Shown one piece after another: positions 51,201 to 62,500 of a DNA stretch of 64,000 bases. The stretch lies in the NCBI GenBank assembly GCA_900708905.1, contig CAADRB010000040.1, positions 271,576-335,575 of the forward strand, given 5' to 3'. Origin of the DNA: Hymenolepis diminuta. Taxonomy: Eukaryota > Platyhelminthes > Cestoda > Cyclophyllidea > Hymenolepididae. Both the position numbers and the translations under genes were made by a program. The notes beneath the pieces were generated by a model. That model was not told where the DNA came from. It was given only the letters and a program-made list of their open reading frames with translations, and made no database searches. Each line of letters begins with the position of its first letter. Positions within the stretch are counted from its first letter, which is position 1.

Positions 51201-54200
51201 CAATGTTTAAAACACTCTTGCCAGTCCCACCTACCTGCTTATGGCTGCGAGAAGATAAAAATGATTCAAAGTTCCCTAATAGTTCATTTATTTAAATTTT
51301 CTTTTAACAAGCTCCAAATATTGATGACATGAACTCTTCCACTTCACTATAACCTAAATTTACACCCTACAATTTTGCTACTTCATATATTCAAGCGCCA
51401 TTATCCGTAAGGATATTTTTGCATTGTCAGAATAATACTAATGCCAAGAATTACGTACTAAGAACGCACAATTATGCAAAAAGAAAAATTAAAAATAAAT
51501 AAAAGTTTCCCAAATAACTGCTGATTAGGCGGCCACGTTGTAAAAACTTCCCGACCATAAAAAGAACATTTAGCATTTGACAAAGGCCGCAACCTGATTT
51601 ACTCTCAGATTATTATCCTGCATTGGTGGACGAAGTGGATAAATTTTTTTTATTGTTTCCGAATATCTAAGACATAAAAACCGCTTCTTCTTATATGCCA
51701 CCAAAAATAAGCAAAAAATGATGTCCCATTTTACTCAAAATTTTCTGGTTCATGAGCGTATGTTTAGCCTTATTTTATATAGCCGCATCGAGAAATAAAA
51801 AAATAAAAATTAAATATTCAAGTATATTTTGCACAAATAGTACACATTTTGCTCAAGAAATTAATTAGCATATTCACAATAATTTTAATTAATTATTTAC
51901 ACATACTAGGCATCATGCAGTAATAACCAGCGGACAATGGTTAATAACCACTATTATTATTATTACTATTATCCATGGCTAAACAAATATAAATGTGAAA
52001 TTTTTGATCATGGAGAACTTCTAAGCAAAAGGCTTGATAAAACCGATTTAAGCAATGTCAGAAAGTTTTTGGGTAAGTAGACGGTCAAGGCCCTACTGCA
52101 TCTGAACTCTAAAGGCGTTATGTTGTCTACATTTTAATTTTTTTCATAATGTTTTAGTTTACCCCTTATCATCACTACATAGAAATTCCGGGCACCATGT
52201 TTTCAAATGCTTTGTTAACCGTGCTCTTTTCACATAGTGCTTTTAACAAGAAGTTCTATCATTTTGTGAAATGTCTGCGTTTCGATGACGGTCTGTATGC
52301 CGATGTCTTCTCATCTCACACTTGATGGCAAACGATGACATCGAGTGTTCATGCAGACTATTTGCCTTTTTCTTTCACCTTTTGTTCGCGTCTGGTGTTC
52401 TAGTGAGTTTGCAAGAGATTTTTTATTAGGATTCAGCTTCCAAACCCCATCCTCTTTTTCACCGAACACCTGCTACACATTTACATTGAACTGTCTAAGT
52501 CAGCCCTTTGTGTGAGAAACTTCAGATCTCTCCAATTTTGAATACTGGGAATTCAATAGAAATTTACGGACTGTATCACCGTTTTTGGTCGGACTTGCCC
52601 AGAGATTAAGTCTATCCTTCTTCAATTGTGCGATTTACAAAGGAACTTTTTTTGCAAGCACTTTAACACAAATTCATCGTCTGCTCTGCAGGTCCAGCAT
52701 CATCAACCGGGCTGTGCTCTGAACGTCCTTTAATATGTTATTATCAATCTTACGGTAAACGAGTTTTAAAACAACAGATGGGCGGGACCGACCACAATTT
52801 TCTGCTCAATCGGTTTTAAACAATATGGGCATAGGAAATTGAGTAAAGTTTCAAGAACTTAACTAAAAAATTTATGAATATGGTATGGCCAATCACTCAA
52901 CTTTATTAGCTGCTCAAAAAGCTCTGAACATCAACGAAATGACATGATTCAGGAATTTTAGAGGCAAAAGTCTGAAATTTGAACCTCTAAATATAATTAC
53001 GTGATGCATTGAACTCTACGAATATGGTAAAAGTGAACGACCTGATGAAATCAGAATTCAAGTGAAAACAAGAATTTCCATTTTTGCTTCGCTAATTCAA
53101 AGGCTTAATTCAAAGAGAACATCAATCATTGGCATTTAACATTTAATTTCAGCGACAGATCATTCTCACTAAAGATGTAGGACAAATCCTATATAAGTGT
53201 CACTTCAAGAGTAGCACCGCCCAAAATTAAGTTATACATATTAAATTTGGATTGATGATTCTAATAATTAAGATTAATTGAATTTAACTTAGTTTTCATC
53301 CTCGACTAAAACAAATAACTGGTCTTATTTTAGTTAGTATTAATGGTAACCAAAAACAATAAAGATTTTAATAGGTGAGATCCTGGAGCAAGTAGCAATA
53401 AGGTATGCAAAATACTTAAAGGTAGAAGGACTTGATAATAATTTCTGGGTTCATTTGGGAAAGGGTTTTCTAACGCTTGGGTAGAGAGTGGCATCATAGT
53501 GTCCTTCTGATGCCAGCCTCTATATTGGTCATACTTAATCAATACGGTTGGTCATTCCACTCTTTGGGTCTGCGCCGATGAGACTCGAATCCGAGACCTT
53601 TGATGTGGTTGACTTGCATGATGACCAATTTGCCAGCAATGTCCTGCTAATGAAGTTTTTCTCATTTTTCTTCTTACCGATCCATCTATATTCACCCTCT
53701 AATTTTGTTTCTTACTTTTAAATGTTTTCTATGAGTTCAATACATTAATTAATTGTGCTTCGTCTTAGGTAATACTTGTAAAAAATATGAAATCGACAAT
53801 TTCAAAATATCGTGGGTATTAACTCACTCTGAAACCCATGGATCAAATCATAAAAATGAAACTTTGGTGAATTCGGATATTAAACAGTGAATTATATCCC
53901 TAATGAGAAATTGGTGAACCAAAGTTCACATAAATGAAATATAGTTGGACTCGTCATATTCTGACTTAATTATGGGCTTCAGTTCGACTCCTACCTCAGT
54001 TTATCCCCTGTAAGAAACACTGTGCCATTTCTCTTGCTCAGGACCCACCTCATTAACTAAACTTTTAAAAGTTTTCTAAATTTTCCTGCGTCATAATAAT
54101 ACATGGCCTCAATGGAACCTAAAATTGTACAATTCCCAGCTGTGTTTAAAGTCTTGATAAGTCAGGAGGAATAAAACACAGAATAAAATGATTTTCCACA

Positions 54201-57186
54201 GAACTTTCATTATTATTGCCTGATTTGAGATGCAAGAAATTCGAGTTTAACAATGTGCTTGTGATTCAAGACATTCCACAGTTCAATTATTATATTTCAA
54301 CCATCGCTAGATAAAAATGAATCAGAAAAAGCTTGTGCATTTCTGACTATTTTATTTAATACGTGAGAGAACGAAATAGGAAGTCTCTTGGGAACTCTAC
54401 AGAGAATTGCCTTTCTTGTTTTTCCAAGGGTCTTATTAAAAGTAAAAAAGCAAAGCTTACTCTTCGTTATCGGACATTTTCTGAAAGGGCAGTCCTTGTG
54501 AGATCGTATATAATTTCTCTACTAATTTAATTAGAAAATATCTTATGGATCGCACAATTTCCAGCCAAAATATTTCTCGTAATAAGTTCTAAACATTTAT
54601 AGTTATATTTAATTAATTCAAAGTAAATAAAGATGATATCATTGAAATAAATCACTAGTCTGGCGATATAAGGCAATCTGCGCAGCTAATTGAGAAAATG
54701 AATGGTGCGCGGAAATTAATAAGGTTCATCAATCCAGCATTTAACTTCTGAATTTACTATAAATATTAAATAAAATAAATTGATTTAAAGTTAAAATGAA
54801 TACAAGTGCCACCTACATTTAAAATTTCAATAATTAAATAATGGTGTCATATTTTAAAGTAATTTTGGCTAGTATAAGTTGAATTCTTTCGACTATTAGA
54901 AAAAAAAAAAAAATATATATATATATATATCGGGATGTTCTTGTCAGATCCTAAAGTTTGAATTTTAGAATAATAGGTTAAGATTTGTTTAGTATTATTA
55001 ACATTCATGATAACGTAAAAATATTTTTTTGTTTTAATCGTGGAAGAACGTCTGAAAACGAAAAATAGTTGATATGAGATCAGTAAGAGTGAAAACAGGG
55101 ATCGTTGTCAGAATGGTTTCAAAATGTCAAGAGCCTTACATTATACGAATTCAGGACGCAATGAGTTTTTAACTTTCTTGTAAGGAGTATAATTTTACTT
55201 TTCTGACATCCAAATGTTCAAAACTCATAATATAATCGCAGGGTTTCTCGATGATTTCTGTGATATACAAATTTTGACTAGTGGGTCAAATTGGCATGTC
55301 TCTTTGACTCGATTTTATCGTCCTAAGTTATGAGCAGGTAAATGAGGCATCTTAAACATGGCAGACCTCACTAGATTGGGCACAATGTGAACTACAAATA
55401 TATTTGATAATTTACTTTCAAATGATTTACTAACAATATATAGACTGATACTTCTTGTTTCCACTGTATATTTCTAATTTTTCATGAATAATTAACTAAT
55501 ATATGCAGTCTGAAATGAACTGTATTCTACTATTTTATGAGAGGTAAATGAAGTGTATAATCAATTACAAATTATGAGAGTATTCATTCTATCTTCTGCG
55601 TTATTGAATTTCACTTTTCAGAAGTAAATAAGCTTTCTTACATAAAGGTTGTGACCATCAATTTTCAATTTTGCCGTAACAGTACTACTCTAGCATCATT
55701 TATTTACACTTCGATATTTAAAAGGATTTTAGTAGAATGGAAAACTGATCCGCTTAGGATATGCAGGCCGGTCTGCATTCCTAAAGTGAGAAGACAGATA
55801 CTCCCGCAAAACATGTATTTCGATTTTTTACTTTTCCATTTATAAGAGGCTTTAAAATTCACCAAAATTCTAACGAGTCTGATTGAATCTATCATCGGTT
55901 TGGGAAATATTCATCCGAATGGATTAGACTGAAATTAAAATTCTCTAGCGCCAACTATGTTCCAGGTCATCAATTGTGCAGATAATAATGAACCTTGTCA
56001 AAACCAATGCAATACATTTAATCAATTACTTAATTTTGCATTTTTACATTCTCGCTCCAAGACTGCTGAAACCAAACAGAAATTTTGAGGATTTGATGAA
56101 GATTTCGCGATTATCTACAAATAGAGCTTAATCTTAGAAAAATTGCTCTAGCGCAATTGTATGTTCGATTTAATGCCTAAAATCCTCCAATAACATCAGC
56201 TTTTGAGACTAGTTTTATCATTCAAATGGATTAAAGAGGTCGTCATTTTCAAGCAGAACAAATTTCGAACGTTTATGTTGGCTATTATTCAAAGAAAATA
56301 AAATAGAAAATATGACCTAGACAGTTAACAATCACTATGTAATAAAGAAGTACTTAAAAGGCAAAATAAAACTCCAAAAGATTGTCCTGTATTATACAAA
56401 ATTAAAAGGGAGCTTCAATTATTTCAATTTTAATAAAAAAATTTACAATTTAGTTTCAATTTAGCAATAATAGTTGCAAAATTAGTCCCAAAAGTGAAAC
56501 TTACTTGAGTTGCTCTATCGGTATAACTGATACAACACAGAAAAGCAGCAGAAATGAATGAAGCGATTGTAGAGAGCAAAAGGAAGCCAAAAGACCATGA
56601 GAGAAACATCTGATCAGGTCGCATCATCCATTTACGATTATGAGAATTAATACCAAAGACGATCATCGATGTTGTTAGCAATATTCCAATGAAAATCTAA
56701 AAAATCAGTCTTGTAAAATATTTTACAAATGGCAACCTGTAAGCCACAAGCAATTGTCGATTCTGCAGCTGGCTGACCATATAAAAGAAAATATAAAACA
56801 AGAATCATAACAGTAATCAATTCGCAAATGAATGCGATAATGACGAGGGTTTGAATGGCAACTAGCCAATACGGATTTAGCCATTCCCAAATCCCGATTT
56901 GGAAGAAAAAACGATCATACATCCAATAACAACCAGTAAGTTCATTTGCATGGTAATCCTTTTGTTATAATAAAAAATAACAAAGATTTACCTCCGGAAG
57001 AATAAATTTATTGAAACACGCGGACCAAATTCCGAGTTGCAGGAAGGAACTATGAACGTAATCATAAGATTCAAGCCAATAAGGGCTTGAAAACGCAAAT
57101 AAAAATAAAATAAATCCGGCTGCTGTAAAACCACATGCTGCATAAAATGGCATGTACATTCTGGTAATTCTTTCCTTTTCATTCAT
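39282..57186 (-). CDS. Claudin/PMP22-like four-transmembrane protein
   Basis: Exons are 56992-57186, 56737-56958, 56505-56696, 43882-44070 and 39282-39503; each is a multiple of three, giving 339 residues. Four membrane segments lie at about 13-32, 96-123, 131-153 and 172-194. The first extracellular loop has the claudin-superfamily signature: 'SPYW' (34-37), 'LGIWSAC' (51-57) and a second Cys in 'LTGCYW' (about 75). The cytoplasmic tail (195-339) is Gly/Ser/Pro/Tyr-rich and ends in 'RRVQEQ', not a classical claudin PDZ ligand. The protein probably sits in cell junctions (septate junctions in invertebrates) or another tetraspan role. Intron 2 is 40 bp with a weak donor GTTGCC; intron 3 is 12.4 kb; intron 4 is 4.4 kb. 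The start is ATG at 57186; an AG acceptor just upstream (about 57216) could be a trans-splice site or mark a missed exon. It is head-to-head with COX18. Confidence 0.8.
40807..41082 (+). repeat. 275-bp dispersed repeat, copy 2
   Basis: Direct-orientation partner of 35998-36272, located in the last intron of the claudin-like gene. The two copies differ by scattered substitutions and small indels, so neither is recent. Confidence 0.75.
41228..41570 (+). other. Possible transposon 3' end (short open frame plus AATAAA)
   Basis: An 84-codon plus-strand open frame is followed by a pyrimidine-rich stretch and AATAAA near 41530. It lies close after the 275-bp repeat. I recognise no protein family; an LTR or retroelement tail is a guess. 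Confidence 0.25.
43237..43260. repeat. TA dinucleotide microsatellite
   Basis: About twelve consecutive TA units, in the claudin-like gene's last intron. Confidence 0.95.
46310..46450 (+). repeat. Dispersed repeat family B, copy 1
   Basis: A purine-rich run is followed by 'CATCCAAACTGCGTGACAG', 'GTAAGTTAAGG' and 'AATAAAG'. The same order occurs at 47935-48060. The AATAAA and purine tract (PPT-like) suggest part of an LTR. Confidence 0.5.
47935..48060 (+). repeat. Dispersed repeat family B, copy 2
   Basis: A purine-rich run, then 'CATCCAAACTCCGTACATGAG', 'GTGAGTAAATGG' and 'GAATAAGG', matching the copy at 46310-46450. Confidence 0.5.
48196..49190 (-). pseudogene. Decayed Gypsy integrase fragment
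   Basis: On the minus strand, near 48.65-49.0 kb and broken by stops and frameshifts, the translation shows 'TFLGG*TAIF', 'SSVITIVYGK*FQ', 'FSELG', 'QIRKIASY' and 'ECFHRQLNVALLHIAT'. These follow the order of a Gypsy integrase core ('GW.ARFG', 'TDRG.QFES.LF.EL', 'IRTTAYHP', 'ERFHRQLK.AL'). An 83-codon frame at 48196-48447 lies where the integrase C-terminus would be. It is older and more degraded than the copy in METTL1. Confidence 0.6.
49540..49760. repeat. Dispersed purine-rich repeat, family A, copy
   Basis: 'AAATATAAAGAGCACAAAG', an AG-rich stretch and 'AAGCCGCCATCATG' match the copy at 23140-23420. Confidence 0.5.
53470..53650 (-). repeat. tRNA-derived SINE-like repeat, copy
   Basis: The minus strand has an A-box-like 'TGGCAAATTGGT' and, about 35 bases later, a B-box-like 'GATTCGAGTC', near tRNA spacing. 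Further along come 'TATGACCA' and 'CTCTCTACCCAAG', which resemble the ends of the copies at 19.9 and 60.7 kb. It is probably the best-preserved head of that family. Confidence 0.5.
54900..54930. repeat. Poly(A) run followed by AT microsatellite
   Basis: Fourteen A residues run into about nine AT units. It could be a former retroposon tail. Confidence 0.9.
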
Positions 57187-57808
57187 TCTCGGATAAATAT
57201 ATCGAAAGACCGCTGTAACAAAAGTAAGCAAACTGGTGTGTTAAAAACATTGACCTCAATTTAAACTATAATGCAGATATTTTGAATAATATAGCTCTAA
57301 ACTCAAAACTAAGTAGGTATATTTATTTAAATTAGATTAAATCATTTAAAACACATTGTCAACTGACAGCTTCATTTGTTTTTAATATATTCATTTTGTA
57401 TTTATGCTGCAGACAAAATTGCAAACAAAAAATGCTTAAAAGCATAATTTTACAATATATGTTTTGTAACGTTAACTTTCAGTTAATTATCCATTTTCAT
57501 TTAATGTTCAACTTTTATCCACTGATTCTAGTAATCTGAGTATTATGAATCATTAAGAATCTTCTAAAATCTTTTAAATATATTTTTCAGTACTATTTTC
57601 TTTTGTAATCGACATTTTAAGATTTATAAAAATTTTTATTTGCTATACTTGAGACCGCTCTCAAGGGCAAACAGCATTGGCATCAAGGGCATCAGGTTCT
57701 TTTCCTGTTTAGTTCAGTCTTAGTGAAGTAAATATTATTAACATTTTTTGCATAAAAGTAGTTAAATTTTGTTTTTTTTTTAATTTTACCTGATTCTGCT
57801 TTTTAGTC
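57187..57808. promoter_or_regulatory. Shared intergenic region between divergent claudin-like gene and COX18
   Basis: The two start codons face away from each other 622 bp apart. The stretch is AT-rich and holds AG acceptors just before each start (about 57216 minus, 57806 plus). Both promoters, or trans-splice outrons, must lie here unless further 5' exons exist. No TATA or Inr element stands out. Confidence 0.4.
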
Positions 57809-60161
57809 ATGTCTACGTTTGCTTTCGGGGCACGCCATTTGCTCCCTCAAAAATCCTTTAGCTTTCTACCATCCCGATTTTACTCTTTCCCAGCCGTGTA
57901 TTTACTCTCTGAATTCTTTAATCCTCATCAATTTCATATGATTTTGGTTGCAGATGGACTTCGTTTGTGCCACGATTATGGTCATTTTTCTTCCTATGGT
58001 GCCGCAATCGTTGCATCCACTGTAATTTTACGAACTGTTTCTGCTGGTCCACTCTATACTTTCACAGAAAAGAATCAAACTCTTGTCACAAAAGCCTATT
58101 GTGAAAGCGCCATTGAAGTCGTGAATTCTAGGTTTTCTATTCCACAGAAAGATGGCAGAATTAATCTCAAACTTCAACAGACGATGGTATTTATGCTGAT
58201 TTTTCGTTTACTTGTCTTTCAGATACGAAAATCATTTATTGAAAAGTGTCAAAACTATGGCTGCCATCCCCTGAAATCTGGTATTTTTGCAATGTTCCAG
58301 TTACCTATTTGGATGACTATGACTTTCGGTTTGAGAAATGCATGTGGCATACATGTTACTCCTTTCGTATGTAAGAAAACGTTTTTGTCTATTTTTACTT
58401 ATATCTTTATTAGTAGCTCATAACTGTTTTGCTTTTAGATTGGCCCCCCACCATTCCTGAATTTGTTACAGAAGGCTTAATGTCTCCAACTACATCTCTA
58501 GGTCTGATTGCAGCGACTACATTTGTGACAGCTTGTAATGTTGAAATAGGTCATCTCCGCCGTGTATATGGTCAGAGCATGTCAATTGCTATTAAAGAAG
58601 ATCCTAAAGCCTTGGAACGTGGAAGCGTCAACGCATCGGTGCCTTCTCATCTTCCTTGGCAACTCAAATTTGCCCATGGGGCTGGTTTCTTTGGAACTTG
58701 TATGATTTTAGTTGCTTCCTTCTTTGCACCTTCTGTGAGTTGCTTGAACATAAAATTTTTATGTATATACAAATTTATTCGAGATTCTAATCAAATTGTC
58801 TTAGATGGAACTTCGGAGAAATTATTGTTGGCTTTTTTCATATTATTTTCTAGCGATCAGATATTAAGATCGACTATAGCATTAGTTACCTAGGTCTATT
58901 AAAATCAAACTACTATATTGGAGTCATTGGGAGCGATCTCCTTAAACTACTTCCCCTCCAAGATTCGACGAACTTGACTACAAACACGGTAGAAAATAGA
59001 CAAAGCCTGAAGCACGAATAGAAGGGCCCGTAATCAGTGAACTGAAAATGTGGCATGGGTGTAGGAGAAGTCCAGTATTTATTGGGGGGAGTACTTTAAG
59101 CCTCCTTAGTTAACTCATTCGATCGAAAAATAAATGAATTAGCCGTTACTTAAGGACAAAGCAAATGTGGATCAAAATGCCTTAGTCCTAATTTTGTCTA
59201 AAGGTATAATCTTTATTGAAGCTTGTCCGTGGAATTTCTTTGTACACCACAGTCTGTTTTTTCAAGATAATTTGCAAGCTTACTGAAGAGATGGGTTTTC
59301 CTTCGCTCTTATTGGACAGGACATCAATATTAGTTAAGTCGCTGTGATGTGAAATCTCATTCTACTAACTCTCTTTTAACCTATGTTAAGCAGTATAAAT
59401 GTGAGCTCTGCCCCAGTAGCCGTGCATTCTAAACGCTACACCACCTGTGCACAATGTAGCACTGGTGTATTAGGGACCAAATAGATTGATTTTTTCACGA
59501 ACCGAGTGTCTTTCGATCCTCTTCAAATGCCTATGCCACATGACTAGCAACAGCGCTTACTGATCATCTGTGCATACTGGAGTACTTCTTCCCCCTAATC
59601 AATTTAGTCAGGTAACGGTGACCACGCCTTTCCTTTGATGATAGTGACAGTTACCAACATCACGCCTGATTGGTAATTCACGTTTACGACGCCTCACCAA
59701 TACGAAAACCTGACCGTCGACCCTTATCCTTACTTTGTTTCTATCAGCCTCCTTCGCACATAGGCATTATCCGCATCTCGTAACCCCTGTTTCTCTTCCG
59801 AAAAAGTGTTCACTACTGTGTTATCTATTCTCCCCTGTTTTCGCAGTGAATATTGGCAAAAAATAGAAGGTATGGCCTGAAGAATAGGTAGCCGCTATTC
59901 CAACCTAAAAGCTGATCTTTTACAAGATAATCTTGACTTCGATATTTTTTGCAGGCTTTAGTAATCTACTGGTGTACCTCAGGATCTCACCAACTGATTC
60001 TTCATCTCCTACATCTCAATAATCGAGTTCGACGATTTCTAGGAATTCCAATTTCTCCACTTGATGCAAAACATCCGTATCAAGCCCTCTGGTTCATCGC
60101 TAAAGGCCACTATCGCATTCTTCGTTGGATGACTACTACTACCACCACTACCTCTAGATAA
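57809..60161 (+). CDS. COX18: COX18, mitochondrial inner-membrane insertase (Oxa1/YidC family)
   Basis: Exons are 57809-58186, 58223-58370, 58439-58734 and 59955-60161; 1,029 nt, 342 residues (human 333). COX18 moves the C-terminal part of COX2 across the mitochondrial inner membrane during cytochrome oxidase assembly. Family features: 'SYGAAIVASTVILRT' (first membrane segment), 'CHPLKSGIFAMFQLPIWMTM' (matching human 'CHPFKATVLVWIQLPMWIFM'), then 'FGLRNA', 'TSLGLIAATTF', 'GTCMILVASFFAPS', and the last segment 'ALVIYWCTSGSHQLI'. Intron 1 is 36 nt, in frame and stop-free (GTATTT...TTTCAG); without it 'QQTM' joins 'IRKSF', as the human spacing needs. Intron 2 is 68 bp; intron 3 is 1.2 kb. The N-terminus is Phe/Arg/Ser-rich, as in mitochondrial presequences. 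The tail is seven Thr plus Ser-Arg, from an ACT/ACC repeat. An AG acceptor sits 2 nt before the ATG. Confidence 0.9.
58187..58222 (+). other. 36-nt in-frame micro-intron in COX18
   Basis: The segment begins GT, is T-rich and ends TTTCAG; it is exactly 12 codons and has no stop. Its translation has no place in the COX18 alignment, while its removal restores the family spacing before 'CHPLK'. Confidence 0.8.
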
Positions 60162-60226
60162 CATCTTAGAACACTTCTGACTTGTAGCATGGTGTGAATA
60201 GCATAAGCAAATCGGGGCTGATCAAC

Positions 60227-60232
60227 AATAAA
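60227..60232 (+). terminator. Poly(A) signal AATAAA of COX18
   Basis: AATAAA lies 66 nt after the COX18 stop, followed by a T-rich tract. Confidence 0.6.
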
Positions 60233-60240
60233 AGGGTTTT

Positions 60241-60246
60241 TTTATT
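60241..60246 (-). terminator. Candidate poly(A) signal of TNPO3
   Basis: AATAAA on the minus strand, about 126 nt downstream of the TNPO3 stop. A second candidate lies near 60289. Use of this one would make the TNPO3 transcript end next to or inside the COX18 3' end. Confidence 0.45.
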
Positions 60247-60371
60247 TTCATATCATCCTTTTTTTCTGGATGGCAATGTACAATAAAATTTATTCTTTGT
60301 TCAACCCAAAAATTTTTACAGTGGTCGCAAAAAGGGAGAATGGGGTAACATAACAAAAATTGACGGTGACT

Positions 60372-62500
60372 TTAACGGAATAGAACCACAAATGCATCTA
60401 AGGCACGGGTGATTGAATGGTCTCGGGTGGCTCTGCAAGAGGAAAGAAGTCTGTGATTAATGTGGTGGGTGTCCCGATTTGTACTTTTAAGCTCTCCCAA
60501 ATCCCATCTAATTAGGCTCTAACGCCTCCGCTCTGCTCATCAATTTCTCGGCCGCCCAAACTTGTTTATTGATTTCCACCCATGAGTGCAAACTTACCAA
60601 TCTCCACTCAAGAAGGCATTAATAACATTTGACTTGAGTAGAGTGAAGGTATTCTGGAGCCGTTATTACGATAAACTCACATCCTACTATCTTTTATGTT
60701 GACCAGGATTAATCAGGTTGGCTGGTCACCCATACCTATGGATGTGCACCAGCGGGCATTGACCTTGTGACCTGTAACTTGGCAGATCTTGACCATTGCG
60801 CACGAGAGCAAACTGTCCGTGCACCTATCAACCTACCACCTACTATTAACGAATCAGTTGTATCTGTCCTCCCACGATATGGCGGTTTATAAATTAGAAG
60901 ATACACTAAAATACAGCCAGATTCCTATTTTAAGAGATAAGTACCCTTCAGAGATTCCTAAACTCACATCATAATACCCTCTTTGAAGTCAGCCAGTTGT
61001 TGCTCCGTAGCTTGAACAAGACCGTCAGCTCGAACAACAGGAAGTCCCTCTAACGCACGATCCATCCAGGCGAGAAATAACTGAAAAGAAGACGAATAAA
61101 TGTACTGCATAGCAAGATAATAGCAAAATAAGACAGGAAGAAAACCAATATCAGGTGCAGGACAAATGACTGTGGAGTCTTGAATTTGAGAGAATAATTA
61201 AGCATGAAGAATGTGTACATGTGTCTGATTAATAAAAGCCAGCAGTAAGATCAAATACGGCCTCCAATCGCTTAATTATTTCGACAGGACAGCGTAGATC
61301 ACTAACAGCAAAATAACTGTGAAATGAACCCCTATGGTAGAAGCCATATGAGATTGTGTCGTTACTAGTCTCAACTACCTGCTTTGGCTGTGATAAGACA
61401 CCAATAAATCGTGGTACGACCAACAACAGACTTAAGTTATCCAATCAATAAGCTTAGAATATGATGGATAATATCCCCTACGAAATTGGGAATCAAATCA
61501 TGAAATTACAGCATGAAAATATAACGCAGTAAATTTAAATGAGAATAGAGATAACTCAGTGCTTCCAGAATTAAAATAGACTTCGATGTCTTGACTTCAA
61601 TATCTATTTCTTCTCGATCACCTTCGCCGTTTCTTTTCTTAACGAACTCGGATGCTTTAATAAACTTAAATTGTCCATGATTTATTTAAAATGAAATGAA
61701 ACAACGGTAACAGAAAAGACAACCCACATCTCGAGGAACCATCATCTTCAATCCCAACAGCAAACTAGAAACCTCCGGGAATAGGTCATCAGAGAGCCCA
61801 TTACAACAGCTATGAATACACGTTGTAGTGAGCCGCTGTCCACCACACATCTCTTCCGGTTTCAAAACCCAAAACATGAGTCTTCGAGCAGCGAGTGCAG
61901 ACTCATCTCTTAGTTGAGACAACTCCTGTCCAGAGAGAATTGCAGCCGGAGTATCTTCGCTCGACTCTGAAGTGAAAGTGAGAACTTCTTGGAGGAAATG
62001 GGCCACAGCTCCCGTAGCAGATTGGGTCGCCTTGGGATCGGACCTCCTGGAATCACCTGGGTTTGGTTCCTCTTTTTCTCCATCACTATCCTCACCAGAC
62101 CCGGCGGAAATTTGATTAAGAGTGAAGAGAGTGAGGGATTCCAGGGCTGTGTTTAGGAGGGCATAGATGTCTACATTGGGATTTGCGAGAAAAGTAGTCG
62201 CGCAGCGTTGAACCAGGCGGACACAAAGACGATAGAGGTCTTCAACCACATATGGCTGCTCTGCTAAAGAGCCAGACAACGAATTCAGTGTTGGTGGAGC
62301 TAGGGTCTACAATAAATTGAACATAATTTATAATTTAAACTTAGATTATGGTTGTATTAACGGGATAGAAACACGAATGTTACCTCAAAGAGACTGACAA
62401 GACCATGTCGGCATTCAGGAAGATCACCGAAGACGTCAGTTAAAACTCCAGTGAGGTAGAGGAAACAGGAATGTTGATCTTGTTGATAGGATTGTACAAG
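60372..62500 (-). CDS. TNPO3: Transportin-3, C-terminal four exons (partial)
   Basis: Exons are 62384-62500, 61728-62306, 60968-61080 and 60372-60432; joins are in phase and give 289 residues before TAA. TNPO3 is an importin-beta-type receptor that carries phosphorylated SR splicing factors into the nucleus. The matches are to the C-terminal HEAT repeats: 'QQDQHSCFLYL' (human 'HVHQHSCFLYL'), 'VVEDLYRLCVRLVQR' (human 'TVDDLFRLATRFIQR'), 'TTCIHSCCNGLSDDLFPEV', 'FLAWMDRALEGLP', and a 19-residue end 'TRDHSITRALDAFVVLFR' matching the 'WALRDFTRLFR' end. A Gly/Ser/Asp/Glu-rich insert ('SAGSGEDSDGEKEEPNPGDS') of about 35 residues lies where vertebrate proteins have a short loop. The stop is 211 bp from the COX18 stop, tail to tail. 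The other, larger part of the gene lies past 62500, probably beyond the window. Confidence 0.9.
60640..60790 (-). repeat. SINE-like repeat, copy in TNPO3 intron
   Basis: This matches 19928-20095: 'GAAGGTATTCTGGAG', 'AAACTCACAT', 'GTTGACCAG' in the same order and spacing. It lies between the last two TNPO3 exons. Confidence 0.6.

Larger units (their letters stand above)
44071..56504. other. 12.4-kb intron of the claudin-like gene, repeat-rich
   Basis: No other gene was recognised. It holds a Gypsy integrase remnant (48.2-49.2 kb), two purine-rich family-B repeats (46.3 and 48.0 kb), a family-A copy (49.6 kb), a SINE-like copy (53.5 kb) and a poly(A)/AT run (54.9 kb). A minus-strand 60-codon frame at 45515-45697 ('TSNKRRHKAVSCAINQYL') could be a retroelement gag trace, but I cannot support it. 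Confidence 0.5.

Noticed and set aside
57900..57957. Possible 58-nt intron in COX18 exon 1 (GTGTAT...TTGCAG)
   Set aside because: Its removal would shift the frame away from the matching 'SYGAAIVASTVILRT' segment.
59395..59470. Possible tRNA gene on the minus strand
   Set aside because: An A-box-like stretch is present but there is no B-box or closing acceptor stem.
61229..61444. 71-codon minus-strand frame inside the TNPO3 gene
   Set aside because: Flanking TNPO3 exons join in phase without it and the protein family has no room for it.
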